A stretch of DNA of 64,000 nucleotides from Blakeslea trispora (Eukaryota; Mucoromycota; Mucoromycetes; Mucorales; Choanephoraceae): NCBI GenBank assembly GCA_025331445.1, contig JAIWNE010000133.1, positions 1 to 64,000 of the forward strand, in the 5' to 3' direction. Positions 25,288-37,099 of this stretch are shown here, piece after piece. The position numbers were made by a program, and so were the translations under genes. Position 1 is the first letter of the stretch, and each line of letters opens with the position of its first letter. Under the pieces are notes generated by a model. It made no database searches. It was not told where the DNA came from and saw only the letters and a list, made by a program, of their open reading frames with translations.

Positions 25288-25360
25288 GCTTATTTTTTTT
25301 TTACGTAGCAAGAAAAAATAAACGGAGATTTGAAGCGTGTCACAAAAGAAAAAGATATTG

Positions 25361-25394
<34 letters not shown>

Positions 25395-25564
25395 CTACCA
25401 ACTAAACAATTCAAGGAAAGAAGAAGAAAAAAAAAGAGAAAAAAGGGGGAACTGTGTGTGTATATATTCAACAAGACAAAAAAAAAAGGCTACTTTCTCT
25501 CTCTCTTTCTTTTTTCCCTTATAACAACGTCTGTTTATTTGCGTTTTCTTTTTTTTTTTAACCT

Positions 25565-26602
25565 ATGCCACCAAAAAGTAAAAAAAAGCCGGTAGCGAAT
25601 GACGACCATCGCAAGATAACCACCTATTTTAAGCCTATACCCAAGGAAGCCACCAAACGTAAACTAGAAACAAACGAAAACAGCGAAGTTCATGAAGAAG
25701 GCTATAAACGAACACCTTCACCACCCAACACCAAGTCGGAAACAAAGAAGCCCGGACTCTCTTTGAAATCATATAAACCAGTCTTGAGAGACATCAACCC
25801 TGCTCAACTATTAAATCAAGAGACACAAACACGCCCCATTCGACCTACCTTTGCAGTCTTATCGGATGCAGATATCGAACGAGGACTAGAAAAGGCTAGC
25901 ACGCCACCTATCTCTGTCTATACGGATGATACACCGCCTCTCTCTGTCTATCGTGACAGTCAAGAAGACGAGACGCGTAAAGAGGATGATAAAGATGTAT
26001 TGAATACACAATTCATTCCTGATTCAGCAGAGAGTCGGTGGACAACGGAAGAAACGGGATCACCTGTTTGTGTGTTTGAAGATGATTCCTTTGAGGTCTC
26101 TGCTAGTCAGATTCAAGAGAAGGTCGACTATGAAAAGTACGGACGACGAAAAACAAAGATTGACGAAAACGCCACGGACGATAAAGAACAAAAGGAAGAA
26201 GATGATGATGAAGAAGAAGAGGATAGTAATTTTGAGGATAGTGGGCTCTTTACCAAGACAGCCGATACTACCATTCAATTTCGACCTGCTCAAGTTGAAT
26301 CTGATTCTGACGCTGAAAACGACTTGTTCTTTTCTTCTCCATTTCAATCGGTTGCAGGTGGCTCTACTTTCTTTGATGATGAAAAGGATGGGACTTATGT
26401 TGATGATTTCTCAATTGGTACTGATTATTTGAGTGCTGAAGCTGAATTCTCTATTGGTGAAGAACAACCGACACTTTCGCCTGATGCAGTGGAATGTGTG
26501 AATGAAGTGCATGTACCTTATCCAAATCCTCGAGGAAAAGATATATTGGAAAAACTCGATTTGACAAAGTCATCATCTACAGAAGACGATTTGCCTACTT
26601 AA
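25565..26602 (+). CDS. Disordered acidic protein with PIP-box-like motif
   Basis: A single open frame of 345 aa starts at the first ATG after a T-rich leader. I do not recognise the whole protein. The N-terminus is basic (PPKSKKK) and followed by HRKITTYFKPI at residues ~15-25, close to a PCNA-interacting PIP box (Qxx[ILM]xx[FY][FY]) with His in place of Gln. The rest is disordered and acidic, with a repeated PPISVYTDD / PPLSVYRDS element and a DDDEEEEDSNFEDSG tract. A basic start, PIP-like motif and acidic disordered body fit a nuclear chromatin or replication-linked adaptor, but this is inference. No intron is needed. Confidence 0.6.
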   Translation: MPPKSKKKPVANDDHRKITTYFKPIPKEATKRKLETNENSEVHEEGYKRTPSPPNTKSETKKPGLSLKSYKPVLRDINPAQLLNQETQTRPIRPTFAVLSDADIERGLEKASTPPISVYTDDTPPLSVYRDSQEDETRKEDDKDVLNTQFIPDSAESRWTTEETGSPVCVFEDDSFEVSASQIQEKVDYEKYGRRKTKIDENATDDKEQKEEDDDEEEEDSNFEDSGLFTKTADTTIQFRPAQVESDSDAENDLFFSSPFQSVAGGSTFFDDEKDGTYVDDFSIGTDYLSAEAEFSIGEEQPTLSPDAVECVNEVHVPYPNPRGKDILEKLDLTKSSSTEDDLPT

Positions 26603-28443
26603 CTTATTATTATTCATCATACCCCCCCCCTACCTTTCTTGTTTATTATTAAAAGCTTCAAATTGCATCAAGATCTTTCTTTTTCTATAATGAGGCCAAT
26701 AAGAGACAACTTTTCATGCTTATGTAAACCATGAACAGACTATTGGGATAAAAAGTTGAAACCAATTGAAACAATAAATAAACCAATTGAAGCACAGTTT
26801 GGAGCAAAAAAAAAATAAAAAGCTTAATGCAAGTGTTGATGTTCCAAGTCATTTATGTTGCTTTGTTCATTTTGTGAATCTACATAGAACTATGTCACTT
26901 TGACCAACATGTCTCTTTTTTTTTGACTGCTTATTATCTAGTATACTAGCTCGGCAAAGCAGTCTGGTAAGTACACTTTTTTTTTAGGTCTCCTTGAAGA
27001 ACAAGATGTCAATTGCAGACATTGGCTAAGCAAAAAAAAAAAAAGTCTTGATTCAATGCCTTTCATTGGATTCAGGAATAGAAACCAAGGGTGGAAGTTT
27101 CAACGGATGGTGATTTGCTTCAACAAGTCTTGTTTATAGCAGTTGTATAAATGAAATTGCCAAAAATGACACAACAGCCTTTAAAAAGAAAATCAAAGCA
27201 AAGGTTGGTATTCTTGACAACAACAAAAAGAATAGGCACATTTCCAAGTAGAATACTTTTTCTTGCAATAATCTAAAAAGACAGAGACAGAGAAAGAGCA
27301 CATCAAAATAACATCAATCCATTTGTGATTACAGAATCTTGTTATTTTGTCTAAAAAGGCAATTGTCTTATTGTATCCTTTTTTTTTTTTTTTTGCAAAA
27401 CAATACACTAAGATCTATTGGGACTAAAATTCAGCAAAGTAAAAAAAAAGAAGAAGGGGTTCAGCGCACTCTAGAACCACACTATGATATTTGAACCAAT
27501 ATTTCAATGATTCTATCTGCGTGATTTGTACGCGTATTGCTTTTGGATAAAATCATTAGAAAGAACACGATCAAACCATCAAGCTTATCCAGTTGTCTTT
27601 TTTTTCCATCAGGGTAAATTTACTTTTCAGAAAGTTAGTGTGTCACCTGTTCAACCTTTTAAGAAATAACTTGCCATGGTACGATTGACGATATAAATGC
27701 TAAAATCTGATTGGATGGTTTTCTTGACACAAGAAATAGAATAAATCGAATGGTATTGAAAAAGCGTATTAAAAAAACAAGTTTGCTATCATTTCACTTG
27801 TTGAATTTCCAACATCAATCACTTTTCTAGGATTCCAAAGAGAAAGAGAATTATTGGGCTGATTGGAGGTTAATGCAACTAGGGTTATTATTAGCCCTTT
27901 AAAAGAAACCTTTATTGTTGATCTGCTTTTATCTTTGGACCAATCAAATTATCAGAAATCCTCTAGAAAAAAGAAATAACATGCTCGTGTAATCTATCTT
28001 ATAAATGCAAGACTACATATCAGATAAATCATATAGGGCTTAACTAACTCAATACAAGCAAACTGAACTTATGGCTTACAAAGAGAAATAGAGAGTGTAA
28101 TAGAATAACTACTATTACCAATGGTTTATACGCATAACATCATAGAGTCTATAAAGAGTTGTGTATGCTACAAACAAATCATTTTAGTAGACCAAAGTGG
28201 GACTAGGATAAATTCCGAAAAGTTTAGAGAATTTTAAGCCTCATTATTTCAATGTCCTACAGACAATTTGATTGGTAGAGACGTAAAAAGAAGGAGGGGG
28301 GGATTGGATCGAGAGCAAAAGCAGTACCACGTGGCTATCGTTCGTCGCGTGGAATTCAAAGTACGACTATTCAGGTATAAAAAAGAAACAGAAAAAAATG
28401 TTTTTATTATTATTATTATTTCCATTTATTCACTATTACAAAT
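26603..28443. other. Intergenic
   Basis: No gene supported. AT-rich with a C9 run (26622-26630) and many A/T tracts. The minus-strand open stretch 27193-27408 is driven by homopolymers. The right end contains the promoter of the 86-aa gene. Confidence 0.6.
28376..28383 (+). promoter_or_regulatory. TATA box
   Basis: TATAAAAA lies 68 bases upstream of the ATG at 28444, the same spacing as in the ATPase gene. It supports that gene being real. Confidence 0.5.
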
Positions 28444-28704
28444 ATGTCTGATTTTCCTGAAGTTTTCGTACATCCCACCTGTGCTTATATTCGCTCTATT
28501 CAAGATGGTGATATTATCTTTGAAGGCAATTCTGAATTCCTTTCAACTGCTTCCATTAATGAATGGCTTCAAAAGAGTCCTCGCGCCAAAGCAACAATCA
28601 CTATGTTTGACGACACTAGTATCGAAGTTCCCATGTATACCCTTCGCCGTAGAAATGCTATTGTAGCCGATCTTCCAGATGCTCCCTTGTTCTATAGCAA
28701 GTAG
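28444..28704 (+). CDS. Small orphan protein, 86 aa
   Basis: A single open frame with ATG in context AATATGT, a TATA box 68 bases upstream and a long CT-rich 3' region. The protein begins MSDFPEVFVHPTCAYIRSIQ and ends DLPDAPLFYSK. It looks like a compact mixed alpha/beta protein with no signal peptide or helix long enough to span a membrane. The even residue composition differs from the homopolymer-driven frames around it. I do not recognise the family. Being isolated in a gene-poor stretch, it could be a lineage-specific gene or a fragment of an older one. Confidence 0.55.
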   Translation: MSDFPEVFVHPTCAYIRSIQDGDIIFEGNSEFLSTASINEWLQKSPRAKATITMFDDTSIEVPMYTLRRRNAIVADLPDAPLFYSK

Positions 28705-30380
28705 AAAACAGCTGTAAAAATCAAACAACTATTTCCCCCTTTACTTTGTGTATAAGCTTTCCCCCTCTCTTCTCTTTTGTATATTTTCCACCTGTATCTG
28801 TAATTTCTTCTTCTTCTTTAGACAATTCCCATTCTCTCAAAAACAAAAAAAAAATGCCCATATATTTATAACTATATCCTTTATATCAAATATTCTATAT
28901 CCTCTCTCTTTTTTTATTAGTAAATAAACAACTATTCTTACACTTATCTTGACATATATTTTGTACACAGAGTTCCAGAACGAGTAATTCAATAAAGATC
29001 AGCAACTTTAAAATCTCAACTAAGCGAATGGGAAAATTAGGCAGACCTTAAAATCAGCTGATGGGAAGGGGGGGAAATATAAGCTTTTGTTATTTGTTAC
29101 TCAACAGAAGGTCCTAAGCTATTGAACGTTCAGCCCTAAAAGAAAATGACACTAGGATTCAAATGAGCATAGTATGTTATTCATCAATAAATTAAGAATT
29201 TCATAAAGAGGGAAGGAAGGGCATATAAAATACACTTGGCTTCTAATCTATTCTCGCATCATTTTATGCATGATTATATGCCTCCCCTTAAAGAAGTGTT
29301 TTGGTAGTACGAAAAGGAAAGCGCCATCTGCAAGAAGAAACATCACTTTTAGCGATATCACTGTCTATGGTTCGTCTTTTGTGTTCATTCGATGAAGACT
29401 CTCACAAGGCTAATAAAGTCCAAATCCTGTGATGCTAAAGTTTGACTTGTTTATGCAGAGTTTCTTGGGATATCAACAATCAAAATTACCTTCATTGTTT
29501 GTTAGATTGCACTGTATGCGTCATTTCTGTTTTTTATTTGTTTGTTTTTGATTTGACAAGAAATCACCCAGAGACTTGTAACTTTTCTTTTTTTTCAACT
29601 TTCTTGTCTTCAGTGTCAATGCTCCCCCCTTCTGAACAACAAGCAGTTGAATAAAGCAAAAGAATTTATCTGTAAAAAAGTGACTTTCTCTGTTTACTTT
29701 TGATGTGATCAAGTTAGAATTGAATTGAGTAACACTCTATAGTAAAATAACAACAATTATTCTACTATGATGTCAGTAAAGTACACAGCAAAATTGATGT
29801 ATTACACATATTCTTAAAAGAGACTCCTTACTGTCTCACAATTAAAAAAAAAAGAAAGGGCTTGAAGAGATACACCAAAAGATGAGCAAGAGAGTATGAT
29901 ACACACAAGTCTAACAAACTACTATTTCACTCTTCTTTTTTTAAAGCTCTAAAGCAAATAAAAGTCTTGTTGTAAAAGTGCCCTTTTACAGCCCTGAAAT
30001 ACAATAAAAGGCTTCTGTCTCTTTTAAACATCGAGACATCAAGCAAAAAAAAAAAAAAGCTCTACAAAGTATAATAAATCATGATGATTTTGTTTGAGGT
30101 GGTATTTACTATCTGCGCATACAAGGTTTCTTGTAATTCCAAAAACTAAAAGTGACAACAGGTGTAGAGCTTTCCTCTTGCACTATCTTCAACAGAATGA
30201 AGGATAGAGGCTTATTTTTTTTTTAAAAAAAGAAAGACCTTGAAAGAACCAAGAAAGGCTATTGGCTGCAACATCTGGTCATTGGTAAGATAATATTGAT
30301 GGAGAATCCTTCTCTCCTCTTTTTGTCAGATTCAGGCACAAGCAAGATATTTTCAGGAATTTGATGAATGTAGAGCAATA
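28705..30380. other. Intergenic
   Basis: Nothing codable was recognised. AT-rich with poly-A/T and CT tracts and scattered AATAAA-like signals. Short open stretches (for example 29442-29654) have no support. Confidence 0.55.
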
Positions 30381-30990
30381 TCATCATCAGGTATCTTTAC
30401 TCAGAAAGGCTTTTCATTCATTCTTTGGCAGCTCACAGACTAAGTTTGACTGATAGATACAAGACACAAAGGTTGAATTGGGCATGCCATTGTGTCCTCT
30501 GGTCATACAAGTCCACATTTCCAAGTTGAAAACAAGAATTGTACTTTTCAGGTGGGTACACAAGAAGAAAGAAAGATATCAGAACAGAAGCATTCTCCAA
30601 AACCATCAAGTTCAGCAAATGAGATCTGTCATGGTTTGACAACATATTCTTGGGCAGGCAATTTCGGAGCCTGTTAGTCGTCGTGAATGGTATGAACAGC
30701 GAGAAAGTAGATGGGAAACATTGTCAGTCAGCTTTGATCTTATAGTATCATCATTTGATGATGATAAAGATTGACACGAACTTTGATTCTTCAAGAAAAA
30801 ACAGCACTACCTGCCATATAGGTGCTTATGAAATTAGCAGGCTTTGTACTACTGGCCAGCCCAAAGTTCTGATCTGAACCCCCTATTATCATTATGATCA
30901 AGCATATGTGGTAGGATCTAGTGAAGCGTATTGGAGTCCAGAGATATACTATTGTCATTAAAGAAAATCAAGGTACCTATTAGGCAGGAA
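30380..30990 (+). mobile_element. Decayed Tc1/mariner transposase
   Basis: Plus-strand fragments in different frames line up, in the right order, with a Tc1-type DDE transposase. LTDRYKTQRLNWA is at about 30443-30484. The block RWVHKKKERYQNRSIL is at 30550-30597, followed by RSVMV. LLVVVNGMNSEK is at 30671-30706. The catalytic-domain signature YWPAQSSDLNP is at 30850-30882. KHMW-stop-DLVKRIGVQR is at 30900-30943. Frames shift between these blocks and stops interrupt them, so no active protein can be made. I could not define terminal inverted repeats. The family has a paired-like HTH N-terminus, which is not visible upstream. Confidence 0.8.
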
Positions 30991-33441
30991 ATGGCAATAG
31001 ATCAAGCTTGATTTTGCTGTCATTTGGGTCAAAAGTATGACAGTAAGATGTCAAGCTGTGATAGCTGTCAAAAGGGCGGACAGACCAAGTGTTGAGTGGC
31101 TTATCTTTCTTACTTGTTCTCTGCAATAAGTAGATTTCATGCAAGATGATGTAACATTTTACTCATAATAGTTCAATCATCATTGAGTTGTGACAACGAA
31201 ATTTGGCGTAGCTAAAAATCATATTTTGGCGTTTTCTGACTTTGAAACTGAGCCCATGCTTTAAAACCCATTTCAATTTCCTGATTTCTCTCTTTTCTCT
31301 CTTTAGACTGACTACATGGAAGGAGGTAAGGTGGACTTCTGGAAGTGTTGGCCAGTATAATCTCTTTTTTTGCATGGTGGTGTCGATTTCTGGCAACGGA
31401 GGTGCGCCAGGTTTATTCTTGGAGGGGCTTTAGGTCGTTGGTAAGTTATAATGCCCTCGATCGAGTCTCGTCTAGTTTCTGCTCAACACAGAAGCTAAAT
31501 TTACTGGAAAATCCCCCTTCTCTTTTAGTTTCTTGGGGAGGTGCTTCAGGCTAGGCACTTGAAAGTAAAAAAGAATGCCGACTTCGGTTGATCTATTCTT
31601 AATAAACGTACTACTTCTGCTACATGCCAAAACAGCTTGAACCATCTCTCCCCCTCTTTACGCTAACTCTCTTTTTTTTTTCTATCTTTTTCTTTTAGGC
31701 AAAACTTTTTTTTAGGCTTTTTTTTTTTTTTTTTTAAATAAAGATCTTTTTGAAAAATATATCATGTCTTGTTATTTTATCAGTTTCTCTCTCTCTAAAC
31801 AAGTAAAAAATAAATAAATACGCGAAAGCAAGTTTGAATAAAAAATGCCATCTATCTTGATATTTGATGAAGAGATAGCCAGTTGCTCCTAAAAAGAATA
31901 GCAGAATAGTTGTGTCACCTTCATTTAAGAGGAGTCAAGCTGTGGTTTTATCGGCATGAATTATAGCTGTTTCAGTATAATTTACCAGAGCAAAGGTTAG
32001 CTTCTTTAATACCTTTTGGGTCATTTCCTCCAAGCACTCATACAAGCTTGCTCAGCTTCGATAAAATCAAAAAAAGAATTACTTCAGTCTCAAGCCAATG
32101 AGATGCCCTTTATTTTAGAAGTAGCCAATAAAAAGCTCCGTTATGTGTGAATTGTCATGATTGATCCTTGAACCTGTTTGTTCTAAAGACCAACAGTAGT
32201 TTCTAGAGGGGCTGAAACTAATCGTTCTAGTGGCTTATTTTAGCTTGTTAAAAAAATGCACGGATATCAATTCACTTGGCAAATTTAAAACATCATTTTC
32301 TGCACAAGGACTTTATTGTATCCAACTACAATTTTCAGAATAACCAAGAATGATAATAAACTCAGGCTTCCAATCACTTGTACACGTATTAATCAACACA
32401 AGTCGTGTTCAGCTTAATTGACTTATCTGTCAAGATGAGTTTAAACAAGATTAAAGAGTGAGTTTTATTCAGTGCAGAATGAGATGGTGAATATAAATTG
32501 AGCTTGGTGACACAAAGTAGAATTGTGCCTTAAATGAATGTCTTGATTTATCTAGCTTATGATACATCAACTAGGATGAATGGGATATCTTGATTGAAAA
32601 AGATAGCGGTGGCCAGATCTTATTCCGTACCTCAAATAAAGTGGAGATATACTGTCAACTATATTGGAGAGATCTTGAATAAGATTTATTCTTGCCATGA
32701 TGAGTATTTCAAGATGTTTGTCAGAAGTGTTTTATAACTATTCACTTTGCTTTGTTGACTATCAGATCAGTTTAGGCTATGTGATAACGATAAACCAGCC
32801 CTTTTGTGGTCATGTCTTGGAATTATCCTATGATTGATTTAGTCTTTTCTAGATTGAAATCTATAAAATCATTGCTGGTTTTATCTTGATCTTATAAGGC
32901 TTATTTAGCGATATTACTATCTACATAAAACTTGTTAGATGGCTATTTCAAGTGTTGATGAGGGAGAATCGCAGATGTTGATCCAACTATGCTTTAAAAG
33001 AGCAACATACGTCGAATGTCTAGCATTAGATATCTTTTTTTTATATATATATATAGGGGGAGGTCATTTACGACCCCCGCAGTGGTTTATTGGTTATAGA
33101 ATCTGGGTATTTGAAATGATTCTTTCTGTCCTACAGTGTTTTTGGCTTATATAATTTCGCTTAAAGTCCAGTGGACTAGATAGCTAGGCTATGAACAATA
33201 TTTTTACAGAGTGATGAACTAAATTACATTGGGAATGATTATTCTACAGAAGGGGAACGGACAAACATTAGATATCTTTAATTTTTATCACACTTACTTA
33301 ATGTTCAATCACAGCTTTAAAGAAACACTCAAAACATCTGCCCTCAACTTTGATTTAAGTGACTGCTTTCGTGGCTTATATTTAAAACTTTTTCTATTCA
33401 CCTTCAGGTTTTTTTTGTTTTTGTTTTTCAATTGATTCATC
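30991..33441. other. Intergenic, with a GC-richer island
   Basis: No gene supported. The segment 31240-31560 is less AT-rich and has strong splice-like signals (CTCTTTAG/, /GTAAGG, /GTAAGT), but no protein or RNA family is recognised. The rest, including a (TA)n run near 33042-33054, is AT-rich and empty. Confidence 0.5.
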
Positions 33442-34062
33442 ATGAAATATAACAGAAAAGAACATAACATAAAGCTTGATAACATTGTTGTTAAGCTCAC
33501 AAACTTGCAAAAGAGCAAGTCCTCATTAAAGTATGCTTTGAAAGTATCCAAAGCATTGAAAAAAATGTCGATCGGTAAGGAAAACAACCTTGATAGGACC
33601 TATTTATTAATTTATTTTCTAGACGATCGACTTGAATTTATTTCTTTGCTCGTCGATGAGAACGAGGAAGTTGAAACTGGTGAAGTGGTGTCATCAGTAG
33701 CTGACGTCAAGGCTACTGAAGACGCCATGGAATTGGAAGCCGAAGAAGAGCCGGTTGAGATTACCGGCATTTTGTCTGAAGCATGTGCTCATGGTAAGAT
33801 TTAAAACTTATAATATCCTGATCTAATGTTTATTTTAGCATATACTTTCTACAAAACCAATGTCAGTGAGATGCGCAAGGCGATTGCGGATCGCAACCGC
33901 TGCACGGCCCAGTACAAGGATGTGTGGGCCAAAGTGCGTGAAAAGGCTAATGTCTTGGAAGACGAGTTCAAGCCATTTGCTGAAGCGTATCTAAACGCGG
34001 CGGCGCAAGATGTTGAATCTCAATTTTCTGTAAACAAGAAATCCAAAATGGATTTGCAATAA
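33442..34062 (+). CDS. Orphan protein with GC-shifted last exon
   Basis: Three exons, 33442-33574, 33623-33793 and 33839-34062, join in phase to give 175 aa. The N-terminus is lysine-rich and helical (NLQKSKSSLKYALKVSKALK), the middle very acidic (DENEEVETGEVVSSVAD, AMELEAEEEPVEITG), and the last exon a charged helix (SEMRKAIADRNRC, DVWAKVREKANVLEDEF). There is no signal peptide or membrane helix. I do not recognise it. The last exon uses GCG, CGC and GCC codons far more than any neighbour, so its base composition is out of place in this gene-poor, AT-rich stretch. Recent acquisition, or a gene borne by a mobile element, is possible. Confidence 0.6.
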
Positions 34063-35657
34063 AGCACTTTTCGCTTTGTGAATAACTTGATGTTAAATGA
34101 ATGAAGAAAGTATCAATTTTTTTTTTGGTTGCATCATGATTAGAGACATTAAATGAGATTTTGAAAGACAATTCATGGAAAGAAAAAGTGTTCAAGCTGT
34201 TACTTTTAAGTGAAAAAAAGAAAGAAAGAAAATAGGTGGAAAAGTGGGTAAAAGACATCTAAGCGGGACTTCCGTTAGATTGTAACGGGAAATAACTACA
34301 TTATTCGTGCAAAATGATTGGAAAATGGGAGTGAATGACAAATGACCGACTTTCTCGATCCAATATGCTTGCAATGAACCTGTCTTGATTCTCTTCTCTA
34401 CCATTTTATTCCACTGCTTAAGCTACCCTAACCAACACTATCAGCTCCTATATGAAGTACTCAATTACCAAGCTATTTCATTGTGCCATTTGACCATCCA
34501 TTAGAGTCATGGTCATGCATAATAGTTGCCCAACACTTGAACGCTTGTTGCTTTATAATTTTTATTTCCATTCTCTTGTTTGCACACATACTTATTTCTA
34601 ATGCATTTATTCTCTAATCTGCTATTTGCATGTCTTGAGTATCTATTTTTCTGGTAACGCTTGTCATTTAGCATTATCTTCTGCTTTTGTCGTCTACTCA
34701 AAGGCCCTTTACTGCTGCTGTCCTTTGATCCGCCTTACTTGTGTATACCACTGCTCGTCTCATGTCGCCATCACTTCTCTCTCTATCTCTCTTTCCTTTT
34801 GGATCAAGTTGCTTTCCTTTACGATATCTTTCTACTTGAATCAGGCTCCTAAATTGCTGTCTTTGAACTCTCAAAGGTGTGTAGGGCTGTACCTATGATC
34901 CCATATCATTCAGATACCATTCTAGATACAGAAAACAGAAGTCTAGGTTATAAATAATGCTAAAGAAGTGCCTATAAATGGCATTAATTCGTTTTAAACT
35001 AATGAAAATGAACCTATCTAATTTGCAAATTAAGCCCAATGGATGAACAGTGTATAAAAAGCAAAGAAGCTTGATTCACTCATATTAAAAAATACAGCCA
35101 ATTGAAAGGCATAATGAATGAAAATAAAGAAGTATTACTTATCTAGAGCTGCTTATTCATCTGGGCTGCCTGTCAAATACACTAAAGCATTGTATCTTAA
35201 TCAGACGGCGATATGTGTTGATGGTGTTTGTAATTACAAACTTTTTTTTTCTGTATATACAAATGAAAAAAGTGGTTGCCGATACAAAAATAAGAGTCTT
35301 TGTAAAGTCCAAAATACAAACACCCAATCTATTTGCACTTGCAAATAAATCTGTTTTTATCTGCAAATACCTTGCGCCGCCATAATACGGATCTGTTTTC
35401 TTTTAGATCCGTGTACAATCTGCCTCTGACAAGTAAACAGTAATATATTTGGATTCAGATAAACGCTGTATTTACACTCGAATACCTCTTCCTCTCTCAC
35501 ACACAAGTCGATAGAGTGTTTCTTCACAAACAAAATCAATTCAACATAAAAGACTTTTGTATAAACTCAGCTGCCAGATCATATTCACTTTTGCAGCAAG
35601 CCCATGAACATAACGTCTTTTCTTTTATTTTAAATCAAGCATCAATCAGCCTTATTG
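34063..35657. other. Intergenic
   Basis: No gene supported. An open stretch at 35118-35348 and CT-rich segments near 34560-34860 have no family match. It contains the perfect hairpin at 35387-35412. Confidence 0.55.
35387..35412. repeat. Perfect 8-bp inverted repeat
   Basis: ACGGATCT and AGATCCGT are separated by a 10-base T-rich loop. It lies about 250 bases beyond the UBC9 stop codon, on the 3' side of that gene. It may be chance, or a 3'-end or termination structure. Confidence 0.6.
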
Positions 35658-36536
35658 TTATGTTCTGTTTGCTAAAGCCTGCTCACGTACTCTTCTTTCG
35701 TATTCCTTCTTGTCCTTTCTATAGAAAAAAATGTCTAAGAAAACCCCCCCTCTTTCTTTTGCTCAAATGTCTTTTTTCTCCTTTCTTTTTTGGGCTTACC
35801 TAAATAACATGTAAGCTTCTTGTTGAGCAGGGCTTTCAGGATTAGGATCGTTTAACAAATCTTGAACACCAAGAAGAATCTAAGGGTATGTTAAGCAAAC
35901 ATTCTTCTACATTCACTTTGGTACTCCTACCTGTTTCACAGTAATAGCTGGCTTCCAGCCTTCATCCTCGTTCAAAATCGATAAGCAAACAGTGCCTGAT
36001 GGATAAACATTAGGATGAAACAATGGCGGTGTAAATTTACATTTAGGTGGTTTGCTAGGATAATCTGTTGAAAAGGAAAAATACGATTGTCAAGTTCTAT
36101 TCCTGCATTCTTTTTTGTTTCTTTCTCTCTCTCTCTCTCTCTTTTTCGTGTTTTCATCCATCATTCAATGACTCTGTACCTTCAGGGAACATCATTGTGA
36201 GTTTATAGGTAGCCTTTTCCCAAGGTGTCTGCATAAACAACAACAACAAAAAAGGCGCTACAATGAGTCTTTGCGTTTTTTCTCTTGTTGTTCAATGAGC
36301 TTACGTCTTCTTTTCCGGGGATACCACAAGTCCAGTTCATCAAGTCCAGCGAATTATCTTGATTTTTACCTGGTCTGGCCCAAAAGCCCTGTTGGTAACA
36401 AAAGATTGTTATGCGTTTAATAAGAAAATAAAGCAATCGTCCGTTAGATTTACAAAGATCTAGTTACATGAGGATGATCCTTTCTCCATTGCTTTCTCTC
36501 CTCCATCAGTCGACTACGAGAAATGCCTGAGCTCAT
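35658..36536 (-). CDS. UBC9: SUMO-conjugating enzyme UBC9
   Basis: Six exons: 36468-36536, 36305-36388, 36180-36228, 35931-36064, 35800-35879 and 35658-35718, giving 158 aa, the usual length of UBC9. The start is [20 protein letters not shown]. Then come [14 protein letters not shown], the PPKCKF loop and the active site [15 protein letters not shown] with catalytic C94 (one residue later than in human). The [14 protein letters not shown] segment is diagnostic for UBC9 over ubiquitin E2s. It takes SUMO from the SAE1/UBA2 E1 and passes it to lysines in PsiKxE sites, mainly in the nucleus. All introns are short. Confidence 0.97.
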
Positions 36537-37099
36537 TTTGTTATGTTGGTTTATATTCTAAAGCTTTTTCTTTTTCAAAAAAAACAAAGAAAAAAGGTTT
36601 TTATATCTTAAATAACACTAATTCACACTCCGTAATCAATTTCATTTTTTTGCGTCAAAAACAATGGTTAATGAATCACTTTACTAAAGATATTGCTCGA
36701 CTCTACAAAAGCCATTCAATTGCTTGAAGAATAAAAAGATAGGTAGTCCAAAGTGACATAGTATAGGCATGTCTTCCACTTGATTGTCTGCTTTCTTTTT
36801 TATAGTCTTCAATAATTCTTGATGTCAAGATTTCAATATCTTTTTTTAATGGATGATATGTTACGCTTAATTTGACAATAGACCAAAACTGCTTACTAAG
36901 ATATAAAACCTGTACATCCCAAAATGCGTCAACTATTAGCGTTTGGCTGACGATTCTTATCCTTACTCTTAAATAGATGATGAACAGATAGTCTCTGACT
37001 TGATTTCTATCTCTTGGCTCAGTGAGATTGCTACCCAATCAAATGTTAAAGGATCTCGAGAATGACATTTCTTTTTACCGCATGAAAAAAAAATGGGCA
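36537..37099. other. Intergenic
   Basis: The left part is the UBC9 promoter. A minus-strand frame at 36703-37038 without an ATG reads somewhat protein-like (for example YHPLKKDIEILTSRIIEDYK) but has no recognised relative; it could be a gene fragment. Confidence 0.4.

Noticed and set aside
36703..37038. Minus-strand open stretch that reads somewhat like protein
   Set aside because: No ATG, no upstream exon found and no recognised family. Kept only as a remark in the intergenic entry; may be a gene fragment.
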